A stretch of DNA of 64,000 nt from Sphingomonas sp. UNC305MFCol5.2 (lineage in GTDB: Bacteria > Pseudomonadota > Alphaproteobacteria > Sphingomonadales > Sphingomonadaceae). Both the position numbers and the translations under genes were made by a program. Positions 8,885 through 19,200 of the stretch are shown here, in pieces. Where the stretch lies: positions 312,501 through 376,500 of the forward strand of contig NZ_JOOE01000004.1 of NCBI RefSeq assembly GCF_000712135.1. Direction: 5' to 3'. The notes beneath the pieces were generated by a model that saw only the letters and a list, made by a program, of their open reading frames with translations, did no database searches and was not told the origin of the DNA. How positions within the stretch are numbered: position 1 is the first letter of the stretch; each line of letters begins with the position of its first letter.

Positions 8885-10261
8885 ATGGCGGATCGCAAGC
8901 TCTTCGCGGGACATTCGATCCGCCGGCTGCGGCGCCAGCTGGGGCTGACCCAGGCGGCGATGGCCGAGGCGCTCGATGTCTCGCCGAGCTATCTCAACCT
9001 CGTCGAGCGCAACCAGCGTCCGGTTTCCGCGACGGTGTTAATGCGGCTGGCGCAGACCTATGATTTCGATCCGCGCACGCTCGCCGCGAGCGAACCTGGT
9101 GGCGGCGCCGAGGCGATCCGGCGGCGGCTCGCCGATCCCTTGTTCGCCGATCTCGAGATCGACCGGCACCAGCTGGAGGAATGGCTGGCGGGCGCGCCCG
9201 GCGGCGCCGAGGCGTTCGCGCGCGCTTATGACCGGATCGGCGGCGGCGCGGCGGGCACTCCCGAGCCCGACGATGCCGGCCGGCAGGTCCGCCGCGAGAT
9301 CGAGCGCTGGCGCAACCATTTCGCCGATCTGGATGCCAGGGCCGAGGTGCTGGCGGACGAGCTGCGTATCGCCGCGGGCGACCTGTACGGCGCGATGGCC
9401 GAGCGGCTGCGGTTCAAGCATCAGCTCGCGGTGCGGATCCTGCCCGCCGACGTGATGCCCGATCGGATGAAGCGGCTCGACATGCACGCACGGCAGATCC
9501 AGCTCTCCGAAATGCTCGACGCTCCCGCACGCAGCTTCGCGCTCGCCGAACGGCTGGCGACCGAGGCGCGGCCCGAGATCGATGCGCTGGTCAAGGGCGC
9601 GGCGCTCGATCGCGCCGCCGAGCGGCTCTACCGGCGTCACCTCGGCGGCTATTTCGCCGCGGCGGTGATGATGCCGTACGCCCGGTTCCTGCGCGCATGC
9701 GAATCGAGCGGCTATGATCCGGAACTGCTCCAGCGGCGCTTCGGGGCGAGCTTCAGCCAGGTCGCGCACCGGCTGACCACGCTCCAGCGCGTCGGCGCGC
9801 GTGGGCTCCCGTTCTTCCTGCTGCGAGTCGATCGCGCGGGGCAGGTTTCGAAACGCTATGCCGGGGCGAGCGGGTCACCGCTGGTCGAGGGGCCCGGAAT
9901 CTGTCCTTTGTGGAATATTTTTGACGCCTTCGCGCGCGACGAGATCCTGAGCCAATTGGTCGAGCTCGAGGACGGCAGCCGCTGGTTCACGCTGGCGCGC
10001 GCCGTCCAGCCGCAGGGTGCGCGCGTGGCGAGCGTGCCCGCTCGCTTCGCGATCGGCATCGGATTGGCGGCTTCGGACGCGCGGACGCTTGCCGTAGCGT
10101 CCGGGCGCGACCTCGCCGGGCGCGCTGTGCCGATCGGGCTCGGCTGCCGGGCATGCACGCGCCCCGATTGTCCGCAGCGATCGGCGCCTCCTGCCGGCCG
10201 CGCGATGCTGGCGAACGAGCGCGAGAGCGGGGTGACGCCGTTCGGTTTCGCGAGCGATTGA
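8885..10261 (+). CDS. XRE-type regulator of the ScfR/RamB short-chain fatty acyl family
   Basis: A 458-aa DNA-binding regulator. Residues about 8-62 form an XRE helix-turn-helix (LGLTQAAMAEALDVSPSYL). A middle region resembling IrrE/ImmA without its zinc motif follows, and the C-terminus has the Cys cluster GCRACTRPDCPQRS that marks the DUF2083 part of ScfR, MccR and RamB proteins. Known members sense acyl-CoA or acetate status and control propionate, acetate and glyoxylate genes; RamB of Corynebacterium acts on the glyoxylate genes. Here it is divergent from aceA, fitting that role. Start chosen at 8885, with AAAGG nine bases upstream; a TTG two codons earlier is less likely. Confidence 0.88.
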   Translation: MADRKLFAGHSIRRLRRQLGLTQAAMAEALDVSPSYLNLVERNQRPVSATVLMRLAQTYDFDPRTLAASEPGGGAEAIRRRLADPLFADLEIDRHQLEEWLAGAPGGAEAFARAYDRIGGGAAGTPEPDDAGRQVRREIERWRNHFADLDARAEVLADELRIAAGDLYGAMAERLRFKHQLAVRILPADVMPDRMKRLDMHARQIQLSEMLDAPARSFALAERLATEARPEIDALVKGAALDRAAERLYRRHLGGYFAAAVMMPYARFLRACESSGYDPELLQRRFGASFSQVAHRLTTLQRVGARGLPFFLLRVDRAGQVSKRYAGASGSPLVEGPGICPLWNIFDAFARDEILSQLVELEDGSRWFTLARAVQPQGARVASVPARFAIGIGLAASDARTLAVASGRDLAGRAVPIGLGCRACTRPDCPQRSAPPAGRAMLANERESGVTPFGFASD

Positions 10262-10425
10262 AACCGGGCCGTGCAACTTTCCGGACATAAAAGGACATAA
10301 TTGGGTCGGTTTGCTTTGGAACTAGCGCCCGCGGGCATGGTTTGCGTGCCCGGGTACGGGCTTGTCCCGATGCCGTCCCGACCTCCGCCGAATATCCGGT
10401 ATGGGGGCGTGTCGAGAGGATGCGT

Positions 10426-10833
10426 ATGTTGCTTACCCTGATCGGACTGTCCCTCGCGGCCAGTCCACAATCCGCCGATGCGGCGATGGGCCGCTGGAAG
10501 ACCGAGACGCGCGGCGGAATCGTCGAGATCCAGCGCTGCGGCGCTTCGATCTGCGGGCGGATTCTCACGTCCGATCTGCTGCGGACCAATCCGAACCTGA
10601 AGGACGCCAAGAATGCCGACGCCGCGCTACGCAATCGGCCGCTGCGCGGGCTGCAGATCCTGAGCGGTTTCACCCAGAGCGGCGGCAGCTGGACCGGCGG
10701 CAAGATCTACAATGCCGAGGACGGCAAGACCTATGGCTCGGACGTGACGCCGTCCGGCGCCGACCAGCTCAAGGTCCGCGGCTGTGTGTTCAAGCCGTTC
10801 TGCAAGACCCAGACCTGGACCCGCGTGCGCTGA
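10426..10833 (+). CDS. Exported DUF2147 protein
   Basis: A 135-aa protein with a short signal peptide (LLTLIGLSLAASPQSADA) and a mature part of the DUF2147 type, a lipocalin-like beta-barrel of unknown function: GRWKTETRGGIVEIQRC near the start, and the paired glycine-rich strands GGKIYNAEDGKTYGS near the end. Two ATG codons compete; the one at 10426 lies six bases after GAGAGG, the one at 10420 directly abuts it, so I take 10426. It lies upstream of a FadL-type porin, 46 nt away, and may share its message. The gap before it contains two direct copies of GGACATAA (10283 and 10293). Confidence 0.85.
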   Translation: MLLTLIGLSLAASPQSADAAMGRWKTETRGGIVEIQRCGASICGRILTSDLLRTNPNLKDAKNADAALRNRPLRGLQILSGFTQSGGSWTGGKIYNAEDGKTYGSDVTPSGADQLKVRGCVFKPFCKTQTWTRVR

Positions 10834-10879
10834 GGCGCCGCCCTTCTGCTTTTTCTGTCCGCGTACAAGGATGCGTATC

Positions 10880-12181
10880 ATGTCGACTCTCAAGCTTTCG
10901 CTCGCCGCCGCAACCGCGCTGGCAGGCTCGGTGGGTTTCGCCGCTTCGGCCAATGCCCAGGCCTTTTACCTCCAGGAACAGGCGGCACGCGCCGCGGGCC
11001 GCGCCTTTTCGGGCGAGGCGGCCGACACCGGCGCGGCTTCCTTGTGGTGGAACCCGGCGTCGATCGCGGGGATGACCGAAGGCGAGGCGACGATCAGCGG
11101 CTCGCTGATCCTGCCGCGCGGCGAGGTCGCCGATACCGGCACGCTGATCCGCCGCCCGGGCGGCACCTTCGCGCCGGTCGGGGGAGACGGAGTGACACGC
11201 AATCCGATCAGCAACGGCGTGCTGCCGTCGGGCGCGATCGCGATCCCGCTCGGCGATCGCGTCGCGGTGGGTCTCGCAGTCACCTCGCCCTACAGCTTCA
11301 CCACCGATTATCCCGAGACGAGCTGGGCGCGGTACAGCGCGCTCAAGACCGAGCTGCGCACGGTCGACATCCAGCCCTCGGTCGCAGTGGCGGTGACCGA
11401 CTGGCTGCGCGTCGGCGCGGCGCTCAACGTCGAATATACCGATGCGAGCCTCGGCAACGCGCTTCCCAATATCCTCGCGGCCTTGCCCGACGGGCGGCAG
11501 GAACTGAAGGGCAATGGCTGGGACCTGGGCTGGAGCGCCGGCTTCCAGATGCATAATGATTTCGCCACGATCGGCGTCAGCTACAAGTCGGCGATCGAGC
11601 ACAAGCTCAAGGGCGATCTCGAGATCAGCGGGCTGGTCGGCCCGCTCGCGGCTTCGAACATGTCGCTCTCGGACGTCGAGGCGCGCTTCTATACTCCGGC
11701 ACAGGTCATCGTCGGGGCGCGCTTCCGGCTGAGCGATCGCTTCACGCTCAACGGCCAGGTGGTCCATTATGGCTGGGGCAAGTTCGATGCGATCCGCCTC
11801 GGTTCGCCGCTCAACACCGCGATCCCCGAAAATTACCGCGACAGCTGGAGCCTCGCGACCGGCTTCGATTATGCAGCCTCGCAAAAGCTGACGCTTCGGG
11901 CCGGGGTCCAGCACGCCCAGACCCCGACTCGCGACGGCGAGCGCGACGCGCGCGTGCCCGATTCGGATCGCTGGAACTATGCGGTCGGCGGATCCTATCA
12001 GCTGACCCCGAGCTTCGCGCTCGACGCCGGCGCCAATTATGTCGACTTCAAGGATGCGACGATCGACCGGGTGACCGCGGCCTATCCGGGAACCGCGGCG
12101 CAGACGCCGATCCTGACCTCCGGCGAGCTGCGGAACGCACATGCCTTCGTGCTGTCGCTGGGCGGCCGGCTGAAGTTCTGA
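10880..12181 (+). CDS. Outer-membrane transport protein, OmpP1/FadL family
   Basis: A 433-aa outer-membrane beta-barrel for long-chain fatty acids or other hydrophobic compounds. A clear signal peptide ends at ASANAQA; the mature N-terminus ([20 protein letters not shown], then SLWWNPA) is the FadL hatch signature, and the protein ends in a beta strand with terminal Phe (GGRLKF). Start at 10880 because AAGG lies nine bases before it; ATG 10871 abuts that site. The neighbouring molybdenum hydroxylase operon 80 nt downstream could act on an aromatic substrate taken up by this porin, but that link is inference. Function class is secure, substrate is not. Confidence 0.92.
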   Translation: MSTLKLSLAAATALAGSVGFAASANAQAFYLQEQAARAAGRAFSGEAADTGAASLWWNPASIAGMTEGEATISGSLILPRGEVADTGTLIRRPGGTFAPVGGDGVTRNPISNGVLPSGAIAIPLGDRVAVGLAVTSPYSFTTDYPETSWARYSALKTELRTVDIQPSVAVAVTDWLRVGAALNVEYTDASLGNALPNILAALPDGRQELKGNGWDLGWSAGFQMHNDFATIGVSYKSAIEHKLKGDLEISGLVGPLAASNMSLSDVEARFYTPAQVIVGARFRLSDRFTLNGQVVHYGWGKFDAIRLGSPLNTAIPENYRDSWSLATGFDYAASQKLTLRAGVQHAQTPTRDGERDARVPDSDRWNYAVGGSYQLTPSFALDAGANYVDFKDATIDRVTAAYPGTAAQTPILTSGELRNAHAFVLSLGGRLKF

Positions 12182-12260
12182 GCGGGCGGTAATTTTCCGC
12201 TTCGCGAGCAGCGGAACGTGTGTCTATGATCCACTCCGGGGCGGCGCCGACGGAGGGATC

Positions 12261-12722
12261 ATGGCCACCGATTTCACGCTCAACGGCAAGCCGGCAAGCT
12301 TCGACGGCGATCCGGAGACGCCCTTGCTCTACGTCCTGCGCGACCATCTCGGGCTGACCGGCACCAAATATGGCTGCGGGATCGCCCAGTGCGGCGCGTG
12401 CACCGTGCATCTCGACGGCAAGAACCGGCGTTCGTGCGTGACGCCGGTTTCGATGGTCGCGAACCGGCAGGTCACCACGATCGAAGGGGTGGCGGGCAAG
12501 GAGGCCAAGGCGGTGCAGAGCGCCTGGGTCGCCATCGACGTGCCGCAATGCGGCTTCTGCCAGTCCGGACAGGTGATGTCGGCGATCGGCCTGCTCAAAC
12601 TCAAGAAGAAACCGAGCGACGCCGATATCGACGCGGCGATGGCGGGCAATATCTGCCGCTGCGCCACTTATGTCCGGATCCGGCAGGCAATCCATGACGC
12701 CGCCAGAGCGATGGAGGCCTGA
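12261..12722 (+). CDS. 2Fe-2S subunit of a molybdenum hydroxylase (isoquinoline 1-oxidoreductase alpha type)
   Basis: A 153-aa small subunit of the xanthine oxidase superfamily. It carries two 2Fe-2S sites: a plant-ferredoxin-like cluster with Cys in [17 protein letters not shown] (about 38-50) and a second in CGFCQSGQV and NICRCATY (about 97-137). It passes electrons from the Moco subunit encoded 3 nt downstream to the cytochrome that follows. Start ATG preceded by GGAGGGATC. IorA-like subunits pair with Tat-exported IorB partners and act in the periplasm. The name reflects the family; isoquinoline itself is unlikely to be the only substrate, with aldehydes or N-heterocycles also possible. 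Confidence 0.92.
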   Translation: MATDFTLNGKPASFDGDPETPLLYVLRDHLGLTGTKYGCGIAQCGACTVHLDGKNRRSCVTPVSMVANRQVTTIEGVAGKEAKAVQSAWVAIDVPQCGFCQSGQVMSAIGLLKLKKKPSDADIDAAMAGNICRCATYVRIRQAIHDAARAMEA

Positions 12723-12725
12723 GCG

Positions 12726-14870
12726 ATGAACGCCGTCACCCCCACTCGCCGCGGCTTCCTCCGGTCGACCGGGCTCGTGCTCGGCATGGCATTGCCGATC
12801 GGCAAGGCGGCCAAGGCCGCGCCCGGCCAGTCGGGGCTGCCTTTCGCGCCCAATGCCTTCGTACGCGTGGGAACCGACAATCTCGTCACCGTGATCATCA
12901 AGCATGTCGAGTTCGGGCAGGGGCCCGCGACCGGGCTCGCCACGTTGGTGGCCGACGAGATGGATGCCGATTGGAGCCAGGTCCGCGTCGAGATGTCCGC
13001 GGCCAACGACCCGCTCTACAAGAATCTGATGTTCGGGACGATGGGCACCGGGGGTTCGACTGCGATTGCCAATAGCTGGATGCAGATGCGCAATGCCGGA
13101 GCCTCGGCGCGGGCGATGCTGGTCGCGGCGGCGGCGAAGCGCTGGGGCGTGCCGGCCGCGTCGGTGAAGGTATCGAAGGGCGTGGTGTCGAGCGGCGCGC
13201 GCAAGGCGAGCTTCGGCGAGCTGGCGGCGGACGCGGCTTCACTCAAACCGCCCGAAAAGCCCGTGCTCAAGACGCCCGACCAGTTCACGCTGATCGGCAA
13301 GGACACGCCCAAGGTCGACAGCGTCGCCAAGACCAACGGCACTGCGATGTTCACGATGGACATCCAGCGGCCGGGGATGGTGCACAGCGCGATCGCGCAT
13401 CCGCCCGCGTTCGGCGGTACGGTCAAGGCCGTGATTGACACTGCGGCGCTGGCGGTCCCCGGGGTGCTCGCCGTCAAGACCATCCCGCAAGGCGTCGTGG
13501 TCTATGCCAGGGACAGCTACGCCGCGCGCAAGGGCGCCGCGGCGCTCGACGTGACCTGGGATCTCTCCAAAGCCGAGAAGCGCACGAGCGACGAGCTCTA
13601 TGCGCAATATGCCGAGGCGAGCGAGAGCCCTGGCAAGCAGGTCGAGAAGACCGGCGACACCGCCGCGGCGCTCAAGGGCGCGGCGAAGAAGCTCGAGGCG
13701 GTCTATCAATTCCCCTATCTCGCCCATGCGCCGATGGAACCATTGGACGCAGTGATCGAGATGAACGGTGACAGACTCGACGTGTGGATGGGCAGCCAGT
13801 TCCAGGTCGGCGAACTCACTGCGATCGCCGCGACGCTGGGCGTGCCGTTCGAAAAAGCGTCGCTCCACCAGCAGTTCGCCGGCGGCAGTTTCGGGCGGCG
13901 AGTCACCCCGGCGATGGAGTTCGCGGTCGAGGCGGCGCTGGCGTTCAAGGCGTGGGGCAAGGGCCCGATCAAGCATGTCTGGACCCGCGAGAACGACATA
14001 CGCGGCGGGCGCTATCGCCCGCTCGCGGTGCACACGATCCGCGGCGGGCTCGATCCTTCGGGCAACGTCGTCGCCTGGGATCAGGTCGTCGCCGCGCAGA
14101 GCTTCATGAAGGGCACGCCGATGGAAAGCCCGGAGCTCAAGTCCACGGGCGTGGACGATGCGCTGACCGAAGGGATCGCCGAGAGCTACAAATTCGCCAA
14201 CCATTATGTCGGCCAGCACATCATGGAGGCTGGTGTGCCGACGCTTTGGTGGCGATCGGTGGGGAACACGCACACCGCCTATGCAGTCGAGACCTTCATC
14301 GACGAACTGCTCGTGATGGGCGGCAAGGATCCGGTCGCGGGGCGGCTCGCATTGATGCAGGACCCACGGACCAGGGCGGTGCTCGCCAGAGCAGCGGAGA
14401 TCGCCGGCTGGGGCAAGAGGCCGCCTGCGGGTCGGGCGCGGGGCGTGGCGGCATGGAAGAGCTTCGGCACCTATGTCGCGCAAGTCGCGGAAGTATCGAA
14501 GGGCCCGGACGGGCTTCCCAAAGTCCACAAGGTCTGGTGCGGGGTGGATTGCGGGATCGCAGTCAATCCGAACGTGATCCGCGCGCAGATGGAGAGCGGC
14601 ATCGGCTACGGCCTTGGCCACGCGCTCTATTCGGAAGTCGAGCTGGGCGAGGGCGGAATCGTCCGGCAAAGCAATTTCGACAGCTATCGCTCGTTGCGGA
14701 TCGCCGAGATGCCTGAGGTCGAGGTCGCGATCCTCGCCTCGGACAAGGACCCGACCGGAGTCGGCGAGCCGGGGCTGCCGCCGATCGCGCCCGCGGTCGC
14801 CAATGCGTGGCGCAGGCTCACCGGGAAATCCGTGCGCCGGCTCCCGTTCGTGGTGGGAGGCAGGGCATGA
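12726..14870 (+). CDS. Molybdopterin-binding subunit of a periplasmic molybdenum hydroxylase (IorB-like)
   Basis: A 714-aa catalytic subunit. The N-terminus is a twin-arginine signal ([10 protein letters not shown] followed by a hydrophobic stretch), so the folded complex should be exported. It has the tandem Moco-binding halves of the IorB group, including [11 protein letters not shown] and, near the C-terminus, [17 protein letters not shown] with the catalytic Glu at residue 681. The gene follows the 2Fe-2S subunit by 3 nt and overlaps the next gene by 4 nt (ATGA), so the three form an operon. Substrate is unknown; the family hydroxylates N-heterocycles or oxidises aldehydes. Confidence 0.92.
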   Translation: MNAVTPTRRGFLRSTGLVLGMALPIGKAAKAAPGQSGLPFAPNAFVRVGTDNLVTVIIKHVEFGQGPATGLATLVADEMDADWSQVRVEMSAANDPLYKNLMFGTMGTGGSTAIANSWMQMRNAGASARAMLVAAAAKRWGVPAASVKVSKGVVSSGARKASFGELAADAASLKPPEKPVLKTPDQFTLIGKDTPKVDSVAKTNGTAMFTMDIQRPGMVHSAIAHPPAFGGTVKAVIDTAALAVPGVLAVKTIPQGVVVYARDSYAARKGAAALDVTWDLSKAEKRTSDELYAQYAEASESPGKQVEKTGDTAAALKGAAKKLEAVYQFPYLAHAPMEPLDAVIEMNGDRLDVWMGSQFQVGELTAIAATLGVPFEKASLHQQFAGGSFGRRVTPAMEFAVEAALAFKAWGKGPIKHVWTRENDIRGGRYRPLAVHTIRGGLDPSGNVVAWDQVVAAQSFMKGTPMESPELKSTGVDDALTEGIAESYKFANHYVGQHIMEAGVPTLWWRSVGNTHTAYAVETFIDELLVMGGKDPVAGRLALMQDPRTRAVLARAAEIAGWGKRPPAGRARGVAAWKSFGTYVAQVAEVSKGPDGLPKVHKVWCGVDCGIAVNPNVIRAQMESGIGYGLGHALYSEVELGEGGIVRQSNFDSYRSLRIAEMPEVEVAILASDKDPTGVGEPGLPPIAPAVANAWRRLTGKSVRRLPFVVGGRA

Positions 14871-15487
14871 AGCTGGGTGCATATGCACTGGGCGCCGCGG
14901 CGCTGACCCTGGCCCTCGCCATCGCCGGCCAGGCGCGCGAGCAGAAGGTGGAGGGGTTGAAACCGGTCAGCGCCTTCGCCGGCATCACCGATCCGAATGC
15001 GCGCTCGCTCGCGATCTTCGCCGAGATGGGCAAGGTCATCCAGCATCCGCGCTGCGTGAACTGCCATCCGCGCACCGATCGTCCGCTGCAGGGCGACGCG
15101 CAGCAGCCGCACAACCCGCCGGTATCGCGCGGGCCGGCCGATCGCGGCATGGCGGGGCTCGAATGCAGCACCTGCCACGGGCCGCGCAACGTCGCCTTCG
15201 CCAACGGCACCGGCAGCATCCCCGGGCATCCCGAATGGCATGTCGCGCCGATCGAGATGGCGTGGGAGGGCAAGACGCTCGGCCAGATCTGTCAGCAGAT
15301 CAAGGATCGCAAGCGCAACGGCGGTAAGAGCCTCGAGCAGCTGATCGAGCACAATGCGCACGATACCCTGGTCGGCTGGGGCTGGAATCCGGGACCCGGC
15401 CGCACGCCGGTGCCGGGCACGCAGGCGCAGTTCGGGGAATTGACCCGGGCGTGGGTGGCGAGCGGGGCGAGGTGTCCGGCGGGTTAA
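14867..15487 (+). CDS. Diheme c-type cytochrome, electron acceptor of the molybdenum hydroxylase
   Basis: A 206-aa exported protein with a signal sequence ([19 protein letters not shown]) and two heme-c sites, CVNCH at residues 63-67 and CSTCH at 100-104. Its start overlaps the stop of the Moco subunit (ATGA at 14867), and GGGAGGCAGG precedes it, so it is translationally coupled. The context says it takes electrons from the 2Fe-2S subunit in the periplasm and passes them to the respiratory chain. It has no membrane anchor other than the signal. Gap to the next gene is 50 nt, convergent. Confidence 0.9.
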   Translation: MKLGAYALGAAALTLALAIAGQAREQKVEGLKPVSAFAGITDPNARSLAIFAEMGKVIQHPRCVNCHPRTDRPLQGDAQQPHNPPVSRGPADRGMAGLECSTCHGPRNVAFANGTGSIPGHPEWHVAPIEMAWEGKTLGQICQQIKDRKRNGGKSLEQLIEHNAHDTLVGWGWNPGPGRTPVPGTQAQFGELTRAWVASGARCPAG

Positions 15488-15537
15488 GTGGGCAGGACCT
15501 GCTGGCGGCTTCGACCCGATTGAGCAGGACCGTTTGG

Positions 15538-15975
15538 TCAGCGGCGAACCAGCAGCACGCCGATCAGGATACAGACCACACCTGCCAGGCGCGCGAGCGT
15601 TATCGGCGAGCGATCCAGGCCGAGCAGCCCGAAATGGTCGAGGATCACTGCGGCGATCAGCTGTGCGCCGATCGTCAGGGTCAGCGTGAGCGCCAGCCCA
15701 AGCCTGGGTGCGGCAAAAGCGACTGCGGCGACGAAGAAGGCGCCATAGAGTCCGCCGACCCAAGCCCAGGGCGGGGCCTGACGCACCGAGGCGAGCGGCG
15801 TGCGATCGATCAGCAGCCAGGTAGCGACGACCGCCGCAGTGCCGCCGAGGAACGAAGTGGAGGCTGCCAGCCAGAGCGAGCCGGTGCTGCGTGCGAGCAT
15901 CGCATTGCTCGGGGTCTGCACGGCGACGCACAGTCCGGCAATGAGGGCGAGAATGATCGGGAAGATGTTCTGCAT
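15538..15975 (-). CDS. Small DMT-superfamily membrane protein (YdcZ/DUF606 type)
   Basis: A 145-aa protein with about five hydrophobic helices ([15 protein letters not shown] at the N-terminus, [16 protein letters not shown] at the C-terminus), the size and layout of the half-length DMT exporters called DUF606. Such proteins often work as homo- or hetero-dimers, yet only one copy is seen here. The substrate is unknown. I chose the ATG at 15975 because the hydrophobic N-terminus begins there; the frame is open further upstream but that stretch does not look like protein. It converges on the cytochrome gene. Confidence 0.8.
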   Translation of the reverse strand: MQNIFPIILALIAGLCVAVQTPSNAMLARSTGSLWLAASTSFLGGTAAVVATWLLIDRTPLASVRQAPPWAWVGGLYGAFFVAAVAFAAPRLGLALTLTLTIGAQLIAAVILDHFGLLGLDRSPITLARLAGVVCILIGVLLVRR

Positions 15976-16171
15976 CGGATCCACGAAGGTTGCGCTCGGA
16001 GGGGAGCGGGGTGGCGTTGTCGGGCGCCCTATACGGCCCGTCGCCGTGCGCCGAAAGCGGATCGGGACCGATGCCTCGCAAATGGTCGATCGCGTAACAG
16101 CGCAGGGCGCCCTGTGGACTTGCTGCGAGCGGAGCGATGATGCTCGCGGTCGCAAGCCGCCCTGGCAGCGA

Positions 16172-16675
16172 TCAGATTTCCAGGTTCGCGGGCGCGCCGG
16201 TCGTCCATCCAACCCGGGGATCGTTGAAGTCGACCACGTCGCGCAGCTCCCAGACGTTCGGATAGCCATAGCCGATAAGGTTGATGAAGGTCTGGATATT
16301 GAGCGCGAGTGCGGCGTTCTTGAGCATCACCGGCGCGCGGTGGTTTGAGAAATTGTTGTTGCAGTAGATCAGGATCGGCCGGTCGCGGTCGGGGCCGATC
16401 GCTTCGGCCAGCGCCTCGGCAGTGAAGTCGGTGAGCGGAAGGTTGATCGCGCCGGCGATGTGCCCCGCGGCGAACTTGTCCGCCGAACGGGCGTCGAGGA
16501 TCAACGCGTCCTTCGTGGCCGCCTTTGCCTTGAACGCCGCGAAGCCGAGCAGTCGCTTCGCACGCGAAGCGCGGACATCCCGGGTGAGCGTGGCGAAGCC
16601 GGCATAGTCGATCTGCGGATTGGGCGCGGGATCGTCGGGAACGGCGAAGAGCAGGGCGAGGGCGGGGAGCAACAT
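16172..16675 (-). CDS. Rhodanese-like domain protein, probably exported
   Basis: A 167-aa protein with one rhodanese domain. Conserved features are the LDARSADKFAAGHIAGAINLP strand-loop (residues about 60-80) and an active-site loop beginning IYCNNNFSNHRAP, with the catalytic Cys at 105; the loop is of sulfur-transferase type and the Cys is present. The N-terminus (LLPALALLFAVP) is a short hydrophobic signal-like segment, which suggests periplasmic location. Start at 16675, with GGAGG four bases upstream; longer in-frame starts lack a site. Divergent from the amino-acid permease. Function beyond sulfur transfer cannot be read. Confidence 0.85.
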   Translation of the reverse strand: MLLPALALLFAVPDDPAPNPQIDYAGFATLTRDVRASRAKRLLGFAAFKAKAATKDALILDARSADKFAAGHIAGAINLPLTDFTAEALAEAIGPDRDRPILIYCNNNFSNHRAPVMLKNAALALNIQTFINLIGYGYPNVWELRDVVDFNDPRVGWTTGAPANLEI

Positions 16676-16815
16676 CGAAGCCTCCATCGATCGATGGTGT
16701 AACGATCTCCGAGCGCGGCTGCATGAACCCTGAACCGGAATCGTCACCGGGGTGACGGGTGGTTGTGTGGCTTGGACGAAGCGCTATCACCGGCGGCAAC
16801 AAAGGGGATGACGAC

Positions 16816-18243
16816 ATGGCCAGCCTGTTCCGACTGAAACAGATCGTCGCGGAGGAGGATCGCCCGCAGGCGCACCGCCTCCAGCGCACGCTCTCCTGGC
16901 CGCATCTCGTCGCATTGGGCGTCGGTGCGATCGTCGGCACGGGCATCCTCACGCTGATCGGCGTGGGGGCCGACCGCGCGGGGCCGGCGGTGATCCTGTC
17001 CTTCGTCGTGGCGGGGGCGATCTGCGCCTGCGCGGCGCTGGCCTATGCCGAGATGGCGACGATGATCCCCGCCTCGGGCAGCGCCTACACCTATAGCTAT
17101 GCCGTGCTCGGCGAAGTCGTCGCCTGGGTGGTCGGGTGGAGCCTGCTCGCCGAATATACTTTGGTGGTGGCGACCGTGGCGGTGGGCTGGTCGGGCTATT
17201 CGGTCGGATTTCTCGATGGGCTCGGCATACACTTGCCTGCGGCGCTGACGCATGGCCCGGTGATGTCGGGCTGGCAGATCGTCGAATGGGGCGTCAACGT
17301 GCCGGCATTGTTCATCGTCGCGGTGGTGGCCGGGCTGCTGATCGTCGGCACGCGCGAGAGCGCGACGCTCAACGCGATCCTGGTGGTGGTCAAGCTGATC
17401 GCGCTGGCCGTGTTCGTCGCGGTGGCGCTGCCTTATTTCAACGGCGCCAATCTCGAGCCTTTCGCGCCGTTCGGCTTCGCCAAGCACATGAGCCCGGACG
17501 GCGTCGAGCGCGGGGTGATGGCGGCGGCGGCGATCATCTTCTTTGCGTTCTACGGCTTCGACGCGATCTCGACCGCGGCGGAAGAGGCCAAGAACCCCAG
17601 CCGCGATCTCGCGATCGGCATCGTGGGATCGATGGTGGCGTGCGTCGCGATCTACATGATCGTCGCGATCACCGCAGTGGGTGCACTCAGCTATACCCGC
17701 TTCGCCGACAGCCCCGAGCCGCTGGCGCTCATCCTGCGCGAGATCGGCCAGCCGAAAACCGCGACCTTCCTCGCCGCCAGCGCCGTGATCGCGTTGCCGA
17801 CAGTGATCCTCGCCTTCCTTTACGGCCAGAGCCGGATCTTCTTCGTGATGGCGCGCGACCGCATGCTGCCCGAGAGCCTCGCGACCGTGTCGCGGCGCGG
17901 AACGCCGGTGCGGATCACGATCTTCACGGCGTGCGTGGTGACTTTCTTCGCGGCGTTCTTCCCGATCGACCAGATCGCGGCGCTCGCCAATGCCGGCACG
18001 CTGACTGCATTCGCGGCGGTGGGCATCTGCATGCTGGTGATGCGCCGCCGCGCGCCGGGCGCGGTGCGGCCGTTCCGCACCCCGGCGGCGTGGCTCGTCG
18101 GGCTCGGCGCGGCGTTCGGCTGTCTCTATCTTTTCATCAGCCTGCCGCATCAGACGCAAATATTGTTCGGGGTGTGGAATCTGATCGGGCTGCTGCTCTA
18201 TTTCGCCTGGGCGCGCCGCAACGTGGACAAGGGAGCGGTATGA
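16816..18243 (+). CDS. Amino-acid permease, APC superfamily
   Basis: A 475-aa inner-membrane transporter with about twelve helices. Helix 1 has the substrate-binding break GVGAIVGTGILTLIG, and FFAFYGFDAISTAAEEAKNPSRD is the conserved helix 6 to loop region of cationic-amino-acid-type APC permeases (YfnA/CAT-like). The ATG at 16816 is preceded by AAAGGGG. Its stop overlaps the start of the methylthioadenosine phosphorylase gene (ATGA), so the two are translationally coupled. That suggests it carries a compound linked to methionine or polyamine salvage, but this is inference; the family mostly moves amino acids. Confidence 0.9.
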   Translation: MASLFRLKQIVAEEDRPQAHRLQRTLSWPHLVALGVGAIVGTGILTLIGVGADRAGPAVILSFVVAGAICACAALAYAEMATMIPASGSAYTYSYAVLGEVVAWVVGWSLLAEYTLVVATVAVGWSGYSVGFLDGLGIHLPAALTHGPVMSGWQIVEWGVNVPALFIVAVVAGLLIVGTRESATLNAILVVVKLIALAVFVAVALPYFNGANLEPFAPFGFAKHMSPDGVERGVMAAAAIIFFAFYGFDAISTAAEEAKNPSRDLAIGIVGSMVACVAIYMIVAITAVGALSYTRFADSPEPLALILREIGQPKTATFLAASAVIALPTVILAFLYGQSRIFFVMARDRMLPESLATVSRRGTPVRITIFTACVVTFFAAFFPIDQIAALANAGTLTAFAAVGICMLVMRRRAPGAVRPFRTPAAWLVGLGAAFGCLYLFISLPHQTQILFGVWNLIGLLLYFAWARRNVDKGAV

Positions 18244-19106
18244 GCGGCTGGACGATCGGGATCATCGGCGGGTCCGGGCTTTACGACGTCGAGGGGATCG
18301 AAGGCGGCGAATGGGTCGAGACGGCGAGTCCGTGGGGCCAGCCTTCGGACGCGTGCTTCGTCGGCCGGGTCGGTCACGTGCGCGTGGTGTTCCTGCCGCG
18401 GCACGGGCGGGGGCACCGGATCAGCCCGTCCGAGCTCAACGCGCGCGCGAATATCGACGTGCTCAAGCGGCTGGGCGTGACCGACATACTCGCAGTCTCC
18501 TCGGTCGGCGGCCTCGTCGAGGACCGGCCGCCGGGCAGCTTCACCATTGCCGACCAGTTCATCGATCGCACCAAAGGCAGACCGTCGAGCTTCTTCGGAA
18601 CCGGGCTGGTGGCGCATGTCTCGATGGCCGACCCGGTGTGTCCGCGGCTGTCGGCGCTGGCAGCCGATGCGGCGCGGGCGGCTGGCGCGGAGACGCATAT
18701 CGGCGGCACCTATCTGGCGATGGAGGGCCCGCAATTCTCGACCCGCGCCGAGAGCCACCTCTATCGCAATTGGGGCTGCCATATCATCGGCATGACCGGG
18801 ATGCCCGAGGCGAAACTCGCCCGCGAGGCCGAGCTGCCTTACGCGCTGGTGGGGATGGTCACCGATTATGATTGCTGGCGCGAGGACGAGGAGGCAGTCG
18901 ATGTCGCGCAGGTGATCGCGCAGCTCGCGGCCAATGCCGCCAAGGCGCGCAGGCTGGTCATGCACCTGCTCCGCAACCTGCCCGAGAAGCGGCCGGCATC
19001 GCCGATCGATACGTGTCTGGACGCGGCGCTGATCACTGCGCCATCGGCGCGTGATCCCGCATTGCTGGCGAAGCTCGATGCCGTGGCGGGCCGGGTGCTG
19101 CGCTAA
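18240..19106 (+). CDS. mtnP: S-methyl-5'-thioadenosine phosphorylase
   Basis: Cleaves methylthioadenosine, a by-product of polyamine and homoserine lactone synthesis, with phosphate to give adenine and methylthioribose-1-phosphate. The 288-aa product has the PNP/MTAP layout: phosphate loop GIIGGSGLYD at 8-17, FLPRHGRGHRISPSE (about 56-70), and YLAMEGPQFSTRAES, followed by GMTGMPEAKLARE, which contains the purine-site residues of the MTAP branch. The start overlaps the permease stop by 4 nt. MTAP versus a related inosine phosphorylase is a close call, but the MPEA stretch and length favour MTAP. The rest of the methionine salvage genes are not nearby. Confidence 0.9.
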   Translation: MSGWTIGIIGGSGLYDVEGIEGGEWVETASPWGQPSDACFVGRVGHVRVVFLPRHGRGHRISPSELNARANIDVLKRLGVTDILAVSSVGGLVEDRPPGSFTIADQFIDRTKGRPSSFFGTGLVAHVSMADPVCPRLSALAADAARAAGAETHIGGTYLAMEGPQFSTRAESHLYRNWGCHIIGMTGMPEAKLAREAELPYALVGMVTDYDCWREDEEAVDVAQVIAQLAANAAKARRLVMHLLRNLPEKRPASPIDTCLDAALITAPSARDPALLAKLDAVAGRVLR

Positions 19107-19200
19107 ACACTGTCCGGGATCGGGAACCTCCATATCGGATATGTTTCTGGCGCGTTGCAGTTCCCTGGAGTACGCTTCGCGTAACCGGGGGGTGAAAATC

